Positions 12,756 through 24,800 of a stretch of DNA of 64,000 bases are shown here, in pieces. Both the position numbers and the translations under genes were made by a program. The notes beneath the pieces are model-generated. The model was not told the origin of the DNA. It worked only from the letters and a program-made list of their open reading frames with translations, and made no database searches. Source of the DNA: Anniella stebbinsi (lineage: Eukaryota; Chordata; Lepidosauria; Squamata; Anniellidae); the NCBI GenBank assembly GCA_029215795.1, contig JARDYH010000005.1, positions 40,058,001 to 40,122,000 of the forward strand, in the 5' to 3' direction. The stretch's first letter is position 1, and the number at the start of each line of letters is the position of its first letter.

Positions 12756-12905
12756 CAGGTCAGTAGAAGGTGCTGCTGCTGCAACTTGGGAAGAGAAAGA
12801 TGTAGAAGGAAAGATCCCTCCCAAGCTGCAGAGAAGTGCAGCTTTGGCCTATGACCTAGTCAGTAACATGCTGAGGTGGCTGTGTAGAACACCCAACCTC
12901 TCGCC
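12756..12905 (-). other. SLC16A6: Probable SLC16A6 5' untranslated exon (right limit approximate)
   Basis: A strong minus-strand splice donor, gacctg|gtaagtgac, lies at 12756/12755, directly beside CpG-rich DNA and about 5.4 kb upstream of the first coding exon. A TATA-like gtataag (minus strand) sits near 12917-12925. The acceptor before the start codon at 7311 requires at least one upstream non-coding exon, and this is the best candidate seen. The transcription start, and so the right limit, is a guess. RNA data would be needed to fix it. Confidence 0.4.
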
Positions 12906-12929
12906 CTTAAGAGCCAACTTATACCCCTG

Positions 12930-13500
12930 ACCCCTTTTGGAGAAGGTGGAGCCTGTGGCTAAGACAGACCCCCTTCGGCGGGGAGAAAAGAGAAAGTACT
13001 CCCCCCCACCTGTTATCCAACACTGGGCTCCCTCTGCTTATGCCAAGGCTGCCCCATGCCCAACCGGGTGCCCCCTTCGCGCCTGGGCTTTCAGAGGGTC
13101 GCTACCCCCACTGCTCTTTGCTCGTCCTGGAAGATTTTCTCTCTCTCTCTCCCTCCCTCCCTCCCTCCCTCTCACTGCCGTCTGGACCCTTTTACAACAG
13201 CTGCCGTCTCCTCTATTTCCCTATTAAAGCTTAGCTTTTTATACCGGCTCTAGCCGGTCTTTGCCGGCGAATGTGGCGCGCGCGCTGTAACTCAGCAGCG
13301 CCATGTGCGCGCCGGGCTCTGCTTTGCAATTACATCAGAAGAGCTGGCTTTATCCGCGCGCTCGGCCGGATAAAGGGGTGGCGAGCGGCCCCGCGCGCTC
13401 GGGGAAGGGGTGGCGAGCGCTGTGCGCGCGCTGGGCCACGGCATGGGTGAGAAATGCAATAACCTTCAAACCCCGGAGAGTGTGGAAACGCTTGCTTGCG
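12930..13500. promoter_or_regulatory. CpG-rich island, probable SLC16A6 promoter
   Basis: This stretch is much richer in CpG than the AT-rich surroundings. It includes gccggc, runs of gcgcgc near 13275-13290, and ccgcgcgc near 13390. It lies immediately upstream (in SLC16A6 orientation) of the candidate untranslated exon. A CT-rich simple repeat at 13138-13175 lies inside it. The promoter role is inferred from position and composition. Confidence 0.55.
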
Positions 13501-14139
13501 GGTAGGGGGCTGGCTTTGCCACGTCTGCTATCTTTTAATGGCAGCACCCACCCCTCAACCTAAAGTTGTTCTCATTTTGTGGAATAATTACATAATATCT
13601 CCCTCTGTATGCGCGTGTTTTAGGGGACATGTGTGCTCTCTTTCAGATAGTCTCCCTTTCGTTGTCTCCAATAGCGGTCTCTCCCTTTCCTTTAGTAAAG
13701 GGACACTATTACATAAACTCGCCTTTTCAGACAGCACCCAGCTTTACTTACTCGGAAGTAAGCCCTAATGAATTTAACGGAACTTCTGGGAAATTATTCT
13801 TAGGAATTAGGGCTGCAGTTTTTAGGGAGCAGGTCTGCTGGAAACTACTTACCAGCCTCTTCTTTAATTTCCTCCCTTAAAATTTGTGATCCTGAATGTC
13901 ACTGCCACCCCATACTCTCTCACCTTCCATGCGTACTTAATCGCAATTTCCCCCTTTCATTCTCTGGGCCCAGCAAAGGAGGCTTCCCCATCAAGTTTCT
14001 GCTTTATTTCTTCAGAGCCTTTGAAAGGATTTCTGCTTAGGGATTCAGGGTCTCTGTATCCCTGCCCCCAACAGCATGAATTTGCCGTGGTAGTCCTTGG
14101 TGGTGCTGGTGGTAGTATTAGGTAGATGAATAAATGTAT

Positions 14140-15190
14140 TTAAAGGACGATAAGAGTTTAGAGCCACTCGTTCGGCCGAGATGAGCGCCCCCGTTTTGCA
14201 ACCGCGTTGTTCTGGGTCAATTGAGGTAAACTGCGGCATTTAGAGGAAGGCAGCCTTCTTCTTAAGGAAGCCGCCTCGCTTTGAATTCTCCTTCATCGGC
14301 GCGAAATCTTTTCTCCCAGCAATCAAGACCCCGTCCCTACATACAAATATAAAACCCTTCATATGAAGGATGTTCGAATGTGCGCGTTAGTAGCCACGCC
14401 ATGACGTCTCTTGTCGGCTAGGAGGGGAGGCGCGGGCTGGCAAGCCCTCACCGGGAATGTTATCCACCGAGCATCCTTAAGAGACTCTTCCTGTGCTGGC
14501 GCCCCGATATAAGCCTCCTGCAAGTTTTCTAAAGTGTGGTTGCCAGTCGCCGGCTGCTCGAACGGCATCAACAGCACCCTTCCCTTCTGAATGTACCAGA
14601 ATTTATTAGTGGGCTCTTGAGCAGCTCTGCAAGATGGGTTTGCTGCTATTTCAACACCGCCTTCACAAAGGCAACGCCCTGTGTAAAGTTCCAAAGGAAA
14701 TTCTTGTGCCGGATTGCACCTACAACTTGTTCAGGTCCCTCCGTGAGGTTGAAAGACGCCACATTTTGGAAAGTGGGGGGAGGGGGATATTCATGCACTT
14801 TGTATGCCATCCTCCCCGCCAGCTTTTTCAGAACTCTGTCCCTGTAAATTACAGTTGCTTTCCTCAAGACAGGGAACCCGGCGAACGCTTCCTATTGGCT
14901 GGATTGCCTTCCGGAACCCTCTCGGCCGCGAGCCCTGGCGCGCGCTCTGCTCTTTTTTTGTGCTGCGCGAGCGCGTTTTCTTTTCCCAGGTTCCAGCCCG
15001 TGCTGCTGCTAGAGCCGATCCGGGTAGAACAGGTTTCTGCCAGTTTGGGTGTGTGGCTGGCTGCTGCTGCTGCTGTGTGTGCACTAGAGACTCGTAATCT
15101 CCCGGAAGCGGAGCTCTTCTTGTTGCACTGGGTAATGCTGCTCATGACTCAATGGGTTGGTGATGCTTGCAGCGCGCGAGGCTAAGCTAG
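14140..15190. promoter_or_regulatory. Second CpG-rich island with ATTGG/CCAAT box
   Basis: CpG-dense sequence with gcgcgc, ctcggccgcg and cgcgcgctctgc around 14920-14970, and an ATTGG (reverse CCAAT) element at about 14894. Long overlapping ORFs here on both strands are typical of GC-rich promoter DNA and have no recognisable protein similarity. The island could be a second SLC16A6 promoter or an alternative ARSG promoter on the plus strand; the sequence alone does not decide. Confidence 0.45.
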
Positions 15191-15660
15191 CAGCATCCCT
15201 CGTTGCAGAGAGCCAAGCGTCTCTCCTTCTCTGTATCCCCTGGAGTCAGCAGATTGCAATCTCTACACTGAATCTTCGACTCTGCCAACTTGGCTTTCAG
15301 AAAGTGCTTTCCACTACTCCCCCCCCCCCCTTCCGTTTTTGAATGTGCAAACGAAGAATGTTCATTAATACTGCCCTTTCTGTTACGGCTCTGGAACCAA
15401 GACAGCTTTTGTAAGAGTATTAGAAACGTTTGTCATCTCAGTACACAATCCACTTTTTAAAATACTGAATGGAATAAACCCAGTAGGTAGCCTTTGTTTA
15501 AGAAAATTCCTCTTTATTTTAGAACAGGACACAAAAGGATTAGTTTTTGTGTATACTTTTTAAAGTGCATCATAATGTGCAGCTCCATAGAATGGCAGCT
15601 GCAGTTGTATGTGCCTTTTGTTTGTATAGAAATATAGTCATTGGAGATGGTGAGATTTTT

Positions 15661-16912
15661 GGGGATGGTGTAAAAGCTGGAACGGAATGGGCCGGAACGG
15701 CCGCTTTATATTTTAAAAAAACCACGCCAAAAACAGTGGCATGTGTTAGAAACACTTGAGAACAATATTTTACGACTAAAACCATTGCAATATTATATTA
15801 CTAAACTCCGTAACTCCCAGAACAACATCCGAAACAGAATGGATGGCAACTGTTGACCCTTATTCGTAGTCTCTATGATAAAACCTGGGTGCAGGTGAGA
15901 TGTAATCGTGCAGGCCATTTGACCAGAGCAATCTCAACTTATATTGGTGTTAGACACTTTGTTTAACATTTATATTAACTCTCTGGTCAAGGAGCTCTAT
16001 GAGATAAACTCCCACCCTCCTAAGTTGGCACACTTCCAAGTGAGCCAACTCAACCAAACTCACCACTCACTTATTACTAGGTGGGACTTGGTAATGTGTG
16101 ACTGTTGAGTTGGCTTATTTGGACGCTGCCATTCCGGCGTGTTTTGCGCAAAATGGACTGCAGCCTGGAACGGGTATCAAGACGTGTTTTTTGTGGCTGT
16201 TCTGTGGCTCATTCTATCTGGGCCACCTAGTAATGTGTGACTAGTGAGTTTGGTTGAGTTGGCTCACTTGGAAGTTGCTGTCCCGGCCTGTTTTGCACAA
16301 TATGGACTAAGGCCCGGATCAGGTATCGGAATGTGATTTTCGTGGATGTTTTTGGGCTTAGTAAATCTGTCCCACTTAGTAATGTGTGACTGTTGAGTTT
16401 GGTTGAGTTGGCTTATTTGGACGCTGCCGTTCCGGCCTGTTTTGTGTAATATGGACTATGGCCCAGGTATCAAAACATGGTTTTTAAGGCTATTTTGTGG
16501 CTTATTGTATTTGTCCCACCAAGGCATAAGTGAGTGGTGGGTTTGGTTCAGTTGGCTCACTGGAGAGTTGCCGTTCCGTCCTGTTTTGCGCAAAACGGAC
16601 TATGGTCTGGAGCATGTATCGAAACATGGTTTTCGTGGAAAGTTTGGTGTTTATCACATCCCTACCATGGAGTTATGTGTGCCTGACGAGTTTGGTTGAT
16701 TTCTGTCATTCGGAAGTGGCCGTTCCAGCCATCCATTCTGTTCCGGATGTTGTTCTGGGAGTTATGGGGTTATTAGTAATATAATATTGCAATGGTTTTA
16801 ATCCTAAAATATTGTTCTCAAGTGTTTCTAACACATGCCACTGTTTTTGGCATGGTTTTTTAATATAAAGGCGTCGTTCCAATCTATTCCATTCCGGCTT
16901 TTATACTGTCCC
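15661..16912. mobile_element. Foldback-like DNA transposon with long TIRs and internal tandem array
   Basis: The left arm 15661-15848 and the right arm 16728-16912 are close inverted copies, with shared blocks such as acagtggcatgtgttagaaa and aaccattgcaatattatatt. Between them lies a ~149-bp tandem array (16084-16727) and, at 16030-16080, a short reversed piece of the same unit. No protein-coding ORF is seen. The termini start gggga(c/t). The target duplication was not resolved. Confidence 0.75.
16084..16727 (+). repeat. ~149-bp tandem array, four to five units
   Basis: The phrase gttggct(t/c) recurs at about 16111, 16260, 16409 and 16553, giving spacings of 149, 149 and 144. A weaker fifth copy sits near 16695. 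Each unit also contains taatgtgtgact and cgttccggcctgttttg. Confidence 0.8.
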
Positions 16913-17770
16913 GCAATATTGATAGTAATTTTCAGTTTCAACGTTTATTTTTAGAGACATTCAGCACAATGCTATATTTGTTTACTTAATGGGATTTGGG
17001 AATAAGTCCCACTGAAATCAGGAAGCTTACTTCAGAGGAGACATAGAGGCTTGCAAAATGTTTCATTTAAATTACATCAAATAAGTTTAACATTTCATTG
17101 CAGTGTTTTCATTGCAGTTCCAGCTGCAGCTGGTTTGTGCAGTTCTGATATAATTGTGATAAAGTTGACAAAGCCCAAACGTAAGTAAAAGCAATAAAGC
17201 GGGCTCATACCAGTGCTTTTGTATTTGGCATCCTATTGGGGGCAATTTTAAAACAAAATAGGGAGTATCCAGATTTAGGTGTGTGCAACTGTTGAAGCAG
17301 ACGTCTCTGCCAACCTGCTCCCCACAGCACCCCCTCTAGGTTCCTGAAAATGTTACAGAGGGGCAGGGGATGCTGCTGGGGGGAAGGAGGTCCCCAACCA
17401 TGAGCAGAGCTATTCCATCAATGGAAGCCAGAACCCGGATCCATCCTAATGTTTACTTTGGGGCCTGTTGGGGAAGGGGCTCTCAAACTTTTTGAGATGA
17501 AGCTCCCTCTGCCCCATCAATGTTTTTAAGACTGCCAAACTATACTCCTGCTGCTGGCCTTTATGGGTGGGATGCAACTGTTAGGTTTCCCTGGAGTGAA
17601 ACGTAAGTGATCTTGCTAACCATAGTAGAATATGAGTCTAGCATTAGAGGATTAACATGTTCTTAGTGTTCTGTATTAAAACTGCATTTTCAGTTTTTTT
17701 AAAATGCAATTTAAACATTAACTAATCAACAGTAACTGCTACTGTTCTGGACCATTCATTTTGTAAAACA

Positions 17771-17809
17771 ACAAGATTTATTTATTTATTTATTTATTTA
17801 TTATATTTA
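17771..17809. repeat. (TTTA)n microsatellite
   Basis: About eight TTTA units, at the end of the reverse-oriented LINE that follows. Confidence 0.85.
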
Positions 17810-18290
17810 TATACCTCCCAATAGCTGAGGCTCTCTACTACCCATAGATCAATCTACTACCCATAAAATTCCCACAGGCAGCAATTTGGTTGCTGCACCT
17901 TCATCAGCTGCAGTTTCCAATCACTCTCCAATGACAGCCCCACATAGAGACCATTTCAGTAATCTAACTGGGAAGTGACTAGGCCGGATCCAACTTCTCA
18001 TGAAGGAGTGCAGCTGATGTACCAACCAAAGCTAGGCAAAGGCCCTTCTGGACGTAATAGTTACCTGAGCATCCAGGAGCAATGCCTGATCAAGGAACAA
18101 ACCCAAACTGCTGGCCTGATCTTTCAGAGGGAGTGCAGTCTCATCCAAAACAAGCTGTATCCCCCCCAAACCTGTATTAAATTATCTACTGACTAGCAGG
18201 ACCTCTAACTTGTCAGGATCAAGCCTCAACTTGTTCGCCCACATTCAGTGCTTTGCTGCATTCAGGCAATGGTTCAGGATTTCCTCAGTC
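17810..18290 (-). mobile_element. CR1-type LINE fragment, reverse orientation
   Basis: The minus strand around 18180-18235 reads ANKLRLDPDKLEVLLVS, which matches the conserved NKLxLxPxKxE segment in CR1/jockey reverse transcriptases. The rest is decayed. The MITE at 18328 follows shortly after, and similar repeat sequence resumes after it (18700-18760). Confidence 0.6.
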
Positions 18291-18327
18291 TCCTTGGGAT
18301 TAGTTGGTGCTTTCCTAAGTTATCTAT

Positions 18328-18683
18328 GGCTGCCTCTACAAGAGGCATTTAAAGCTCTTTCAAGGCGCATTAAAAAATTTACCTCTACAAGAACGGAGCG
18401 CAAATCGGGCGTAGAGGCACTATAAACATCCGATTATGCGCATTATCGAATGCACGTTAAATAGCGAGTTTTATTTTGCTCTGGCCGTTAAAGCACATTT
18501 TGACTGTGTGAACAAGCGATTCTCCGCATTAACTACTTGTAAAGCGCATTTGAAACAACTGGTAAGGTCACCTGTTGAGTGCTCAATTACCTCCTGCATA
18601 CAAGCATTTACGATAAAGCGCTTCAGCGATTATGCGCATAATCGGCTAACCAGGCGTCAAACGGAATCCATCTAGAGGGGGTC
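18328..18683 (+). mobile_element. CpG-rich 356-bp MITE, copy 1
   Basis: Begins ggctgcctctacaagaggca and ends ccatctagagggggtc; the ends are imperfect inverted repeats (gcctctac against tctagaggg). It is rich in gcgcat and attatgcgcataat-like palindromes. It is nearly identical to copy 3 at 49883-50238 and reversed relative to copy 2 at 37428-37782. Short ORFs inside it (about 71-79 codons) follow the repeat and are not taken as genes. Confidence 0.8.
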
Positions 18684-19401
18684 TAAGAAGAAAATTCCAG
18701 AGACTGGGCATCATCCCTGAAAAGGCGCTCTCACTGTTCACTCTCATGAGGGCGGGGGGGTTGTAATTTGTTGTTGTTGCATTCATTTCCTGTTTTCCTC
18801 TTGTCAGGGTTCCTTCTGTGTCAAGGACCCCCTGAGCAATTCCTTAAGGATCTCTTGCCTCCTTAAGAGTCCACCTTTTTTGTGTCCCCTTCTCAGTAAC
18901 ATGAGATTTAGGCTATAGACGAGGGGTGAGCGACATTCCAGACGCTTGAGGTTTAACACAATAGTTTGCTAGTATAGTAAAACAACCAAATTACAAATAA
19001 TGTATTTGGTAAATAGAGCTGAATGATACAAAGGCATTAAAAAAATTGCCACAAAAGCAAATTCTTTTACCCTAGCTACACCTAGACTTCAGGCTGCTTC
19101 ATCCTGCTCTTTCCTCATACTCTGTTTTCTTGCTCTCTCTCCCTGGCTGAGTCTCTCCTCTCTTTTTATACCCTCTTCCCCCAAAACAAAGTACTGTTTC
19201 AACCTTGAAGAAATGAAATTTAACCAGAAAAATAAAACTACTCCTCTCTGAGATACCCCTTCTCAACAGAAAACCCCCAGACCTCTAGGCCTGACTTTAT
19301 TACCTTGCCTCTGTATGCCTCAAACCTTCACACATCTCAAGGAGCAAAATGCAGCGTACATGATTCTTTGACCTCTCCCCTTCCCATTCCCCAGCCATGT
19401 T

Positions 19402-19539
19402 ATTATCGCAACAACCCTGTGAGGTTGGTTAGACTGAGAGAATAGTGACTGGACTAAAGTTACCCAGTGAGCTACATGGCTGAGTAGGGATTTGAACTTG
19501 GGTCTCCCTAGTTGTAGTCTACCACTATGCTACACTGGA
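19402..19539 (-). mobile_element. Sauria-type tRNA SINE, reverse orientation
   Basis: The minus strand reads from a tRNA-like head (agtgtagcatagtggtagac, then ggttcaaatccc-like box B) through cactgggtaac and ccaacctcacagggttg. It matches the sense copies at 42013 and 50374. Confidence 0.65.
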
Positions 19540-20735
19540 ATAATCTATGTAATGTTTTTAATTTGCCGGCTGCTGAGAGGCAATGCTCTGTCCAGAACCA
19601 CCAGCTGAAACTGGCTGAGCAGGAATGTGACTTCAGTTCACCAGCTCCTGGCTCTCAGGATTACGTTCAGAAATTCCAAAGGCTGATCTCAGATGTTTGT
19701 TCAGCTTCTGGAAAAGGGGCACCATTTGGCCTGATAAGTTATTTGCACTTCAAACAAAAAGTATGACACTGTCTATGTTTCCTATTTGTGTGTGTGCTGA
19801 ATTTCGTGTTGTGTTCTTGGAAGCATGCATATAATGGCATTGCATAAAGATAAAGTATTAGCTAGGCTTGTTTTTTCTTTTATCCGTCTTAGCACTCCTC
19901 TTATACAAAGCCATGCAATGTACACACTTATGTGTGTGAACATACACACTCTCCATTGCAATTTTAAAAGCTGGATTCTTGCACCTTGAAATATTAATCA
20001 TTACTAGGGGGACGGTTATATTTGAACTCTGTGACTTTTTTGCTCTCTCGCAATAGACGATAACACGTCATTCATCCCAGATTGGTAAATTTAAACCGTG
20101 TCTTATTTGGTTTGCTGTATTTGTGGTTTATGCAAACTTGACACACTGCCATGCTGATCAAAATCTTGTATTGCAAAGTGAACTTCTGCCCTGCTTAACC
20201 ATCGGGAACTGAAATAAAACAGTAAGGAATCCAGCTGGAGACCTTAATTGACTTCAATTCAAGTCTGCGGCCTAGAAAATCAAATTCTGATGAAGTTTGC
20301 TAAGGCCAGAATAAATTGTGTGACTAGCACACACAATGGAAATGCTGTTTTATTATTATTTGATTAATGAATAATTATTTTAATTAAATGGACACTATTC
20401 AGCATTTTCAGAAATAGGTTTGCCCCCTGTCCTAGTTGACAAGCATTGTAATATTACAAGCCAGTAGTTTGGGGGTACAGGGGTTGCACCTGGTTGTATA
20501 AGGAAACTGGGGGAAGTGTACAGTATGGTGGAATTGCCCTATAGTACTGAGCTGAATTTTGTGACTCTGGGAGGAGGAAGCTGCTCATCTAGACCTGAAC
20601 CTACAGTACAGTGTTGAGTAGGGAAGCATATTTATCTTCCCCACAGCGTTCGGGAGAATTTGACGCTAAGGGAACTGTGCCTCGGCATGTACTTCCTTAG
20701 ACTCAAATTTCATTCCTCTTTCCAGAATAATTTAA

Positions 20736-20870
20736 GACAACCTTCCTAAACCTGGCACTTTCCAGATGTGTTGTACTACACCCGCATGATCCCCAGCCAG
20801 CATGACCAATGAGCTGTCTTGAGGTTATGGGAGTTGTAGTCCAGCACATTTGTCTAATCAGAAGGCTGCT
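20736..20870. mobile_element. Palindromic hAT-like MITE (CCAGATG family)
   Basis: Contains cctaaacctggcactttcca and gggagttgtagtccagcaca, the two arms of the family seen at 9191 and 45264. The ends are decayed. Confidence 0.5.
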
Positions 20871-21639
20871 CTGAGCTGTTAGGGCCTCTATCCCTTTGCA
20901 TCTTAAAAAGCTGTTAAAAGGCTGATTAATTATGATAAGAGGAAATGCTTTTCCTTTGATCCAGATTAAGCCACTTCTAAGGACACTTTTAGATGCTTTA
21001 AAAGCTTTTTGCATTCTGTATTGTACATATATATGGGGGCAGGGGACACAGAGGTTGTAGGGTTGGGCTGGTGGCAATCATGTTGTCTTCTGATTGGACA
21101 ACTCAGGGAAACAGCCTGTGATTAATTTCACATAGTGAATTCATTGCTGGGTGAAATTCATCGCAGGCTTTGGTTGGTAACCAGTACCCAGTGCTTCCAT
21201 TGAGCGGTTTTATCAAAATGATGACTTATGTGTCACTTCAAGTTTGACAAAACTATTCTTTAAGAATTCATCTTCCATTCTTCCTGCTGGTTATCATGCT
21301 AATTATATTGATAGCTTCAAGTGAGAAATGTGCATGCACATGTTGACAGTTTTAAAAAGAGTCAACCCAGGAAGAAAAGCGGGGATGGGATATGAGGCAA
21401 ACGCCTTTCCCTTGGGCACAGTTACTGGAAACAGCCCAAGTTTGGTAGACCTCAGCTGGGTTGTATGTTTCTATTTCCTGTTCTCCTGCCAAAACTACCC
21501 TTGTGGCAAGAATGGTGTCTAGCTTTTTCTCCTGGGACATTATCTGTACTGCAGAGTATACTTGAGTCATTTTATCTTGTAGCAGGTTTGGAGTATTCAC
21601 AGCACTTAGGCTCTGAATTAAGTTTGCACTCTCCACTAT

Positions 21640-21812
21640 GACCCTGTTCAGATGACACACTTAGCCATGGTGGTTAAGAATTTTGAGTTAAATGTTTTGG
21701 CTTAGAGTGTCGTGTGAACCATTCCTAACCATGGTGGTTACATAACCATGGTTTAAACATGCCAAAGGCGTTAGCAGCCTAACCATGGCTTAGTGCGTTG
21801 TCTGAACAGGTC
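21640..21812. mobile_element. Palindromic MITE, ~173 bp
   Basis: The left end gaccctgttcagatgacaca and the right end gcgttgtctgaacaggtc are inverted, as are the interior repeats of taaccatggtgg and ccatggttta. Confidence 0.7.
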
Positions 21813-24800
21813 CTGTATCTTATTCAGTATCGATTTTGTTGGATAGGTTCTGTGCATGTTGTTAATGTGGTAGTTGCAATAAGGAGGGATCAAAATGGGC
21901 ACACGTCTACATATTTGGACTAGCATATGACTTGCATGCCCAAAGAATGGGACACTTTTCTAGAACTCCTGGGTTTAACTCTCTTCTCAGCTCGGAATTC
22001 CCTGGGGGGCCTTCAGAAAGCCATTACTTTTTTGGTTTAATTCTCTGTGTGTAAAAATTAGTGACACACTCTGACAGGTCCGTTGTGATACTGAATGATA
22101 TAAAGGAATACTGTATTTCAGAATGGCACCAGTTTTTAGAAGTTTGTAATTTCCTTGTTTTGAAGAATGAATGAATGAATGCTAAAAGCAAATATGTGTG
22201 CCTTAAGGCATACAGAGCGCATACAGTCTGTGCACTCTGTTCTGGTTTCGGAAGTTGGATTTGTCTGTAGCATGCTGTGGCGAGAACAGAAAGCCTAGCC
22301 TACACCTGGCTGCTTGTTTAGCTTACCTCTCACTAGGAAGGCTGGTGCAGGAAACTCGGGTATAGTGTCTGTCAATCCACACTCCCCTCCTACTTAGCTC
22401 AGCTCTATCTGTTACTGCAGTGCCTCACTGGGGATCCTAGCAGTCCAAGTCTGCTAGAGAAGAGTGGGGAGATATCATGCAACTACCCTTCAGTTGTGTG
22501 CTCGGCTCCCTAAAAGCCGTGGTGACCAAGCAAGGATGAGAGTCTAGTAAGATGGGGAAAGTTCACGCCATGTTGCTTGATATTTTTAGCATTTATTTTA
22601 ACAAGAAAGTGCATTGCCATTGAAATGTTCCAACCAGGAGTCAGAACAGCAGTTGTATTCTTTCAGTGCTGTAACCAGTGGAGGCTGGTGGCTCCTTTTT
22701 CATTGTGGCTCTAAATATGTTCTAGGTTTCAGTCAGAACTTAAGGGAACTATCAAAGTGCCAAGCCCTATCCCCAAATTGGGTTCAGCACCTTGGATAGC
22801 TCCTTTAGAATTCTGTTTGGTTACTGAAACCCAGAGAGGATTTACCACCCCACTGAAATAGGACTCATCACCCTCTACTGGTTATAACTCTTTTTATTAT
22901 ACAAATTTGAGTCCTAAAATTGCTAACATGCGTTCGCACACACACACATATTCCTGCTATCATGAGGGCTAGATACCGGCTGCTGCTGTAACAAACATCG
23001 ATCTCAGGCATCTGAAGACTAGCATTTGCAATCGATAATGTTACCAGATGTGTTTTAAACCTATTTGACTGAAATTGTCTTTGAGTGCTTTGTTTTAACG
23101 GGAATCATGCAGGGACCTGGAAGCTGTGTGTATTTCTGGCCAAGCCAGATTTCTCAGTCCCTGGACCTCACAGTTAGAATGAAAAGTAGAAACATTGCTC
23201 ACTTACTCCATTCCAGATGCTGTAGAAACAGGTGTCTCCATGGCTGGAAGACCTCCGTAATGTCTGTGTACATAGGGACAACGACAGTGGATAGCTCCTG
23301 CTGCTCCCCAGTTTCAACGTAGGTGACAAAGGCAGAACAAGGATGACCTGCACCAAACTAGGTTTTTAAACCAAGCACTTTATATTTATAAATGCTTAAA
23401 CCCCTCCCACAAAGAAATGACTTTGGAGGAGTTGCTTATCACCCAGCAAAGGAACTCCGTTGTCTTTAAAAAATTGAATAAATAACCCTGCCAACCTGCA
23501 CTATGTAACGATAGATTACACCAGCCATGTTCGACTGAACCACTGAGGCGAGCTAGGGAATTGCCCAGGTTGCCAAAATCCTGGAGTATCTGCCTCAAGC
23601 TGTGTTAAAAAATGGTGAAAGAGTTTCTGCCTTAAACTTTCAGAGGAAAGTTACAACTTGACAGTTTACTGCCTGAGTGATATCCCTTGTATTCCAAGGG
23701 ATAGGATTTAACTTTTTTTATCTCCACTGACTGCTCATCCAAGGTATAAACCCAGTGGAGAAAATAAAGAATAATATACATTAAAATGAACAAGAGAAAA
23801 GAATTACCCCATGTGCTGTTATTGCATAGTTTAGTCTTGGGCAAGGAACCAGAATGGGGGAGAGGGTTAATTGCACAGACCATTAACATCTCAGGTGGGC
23901 CTTGATGGTGGCTTCAAGGTATTTGCATTCCTCCAAGGATCGTAAAAGAATTTTGTGATCTTAGCAGGCCATCCATACAATAGTAGATTTGTTCTTGGAT
24001 AGCATGTATCTCCATAACTGCTCCTGGAAAAGGAATTTCTGGAAATGAACCTGCTTTAGATGGCTAGACTGTAGTCCAGGTGCCACAAGTGGCACAGGCA
24101 ACAGGGTTCTTGGGCATGTCTGGGCAGGAGGCACAGAGTCAGACCCACACTCCTGCCAGCCTTTCCACCATTGCTGCTTGTTCCCTGGTTTATTAGACAA
24201 GAGGCAAAGCCTCTTTGCTGTTTATGCACCGTTGTGCACGCTAGAAAGACACACTCTTTCTCTAATATGTGAGTTCTGGTATAATTGTCAAAAAGGTGGG
24301 CCTCTACAGTTTAAGCCCCCGCGACATCCACTACTCTAGGGCCATTACCTGGGTATTAACTTGTCATTTTCTTGTCAAAGCCAAGTTTTCACACAATTGG
24401 ATAGTTGCAACTATTTTTTGGGGGTGGGGTTAAATACTTATGTGCAGCTGGTTCTCAATTTTACACATGTTTTGCTCCCCTAGATATAATTCTATAGGGG
24501 AAAACAGTTCTATCAAAAGCTATTTTATTATCATTCATCCCTTTTAAAAAAAAACAGTGTTCAGTGGTTGTAGAGGTTTAAGGGTTGGTAACTGACATTT
24601 TATGCTTAACTCAAGATGTTCCCTGTTGGTTAATATTTAGCAAGTCCATCTATCAAGCTTTCTTTTTGGCAGGAAGAGTCCTCCTTGCAGTCTAGATCTG
24701 CAGGGCAATATTGCAGCATTTCTATGGAGATGTGTGTTCCAGTGTGCTGTTAGAATTCCTAACATCCCTCCCAAGTCCACTGCATGTGCCATAAATAGGA

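Noticed and set aside
14634..15185. 183-codon plus-strand ORF in the CpG island
   Set aside because: Long ORFs on both strands are expected in CpG-rich DNA. The translation is alanine/leucine-rich with no recognisable domain and overlaps ORFs in other frames.
16403..16784. Overlapping ORFs of 84-98 codons in the foldback element
   Set aside because: They follow the 149-bp tandem units and repeat the same peptide; no independent evidence of coding.
18436..18675. Conserved ~79-codon ORF in the MITE copies (also at 49991-50230, and on the minus strand at 37462-37674)
   Set aside because: The conservation is explained by the repeat itself; the frame has no domain and all three copies are non-autonomous elements.
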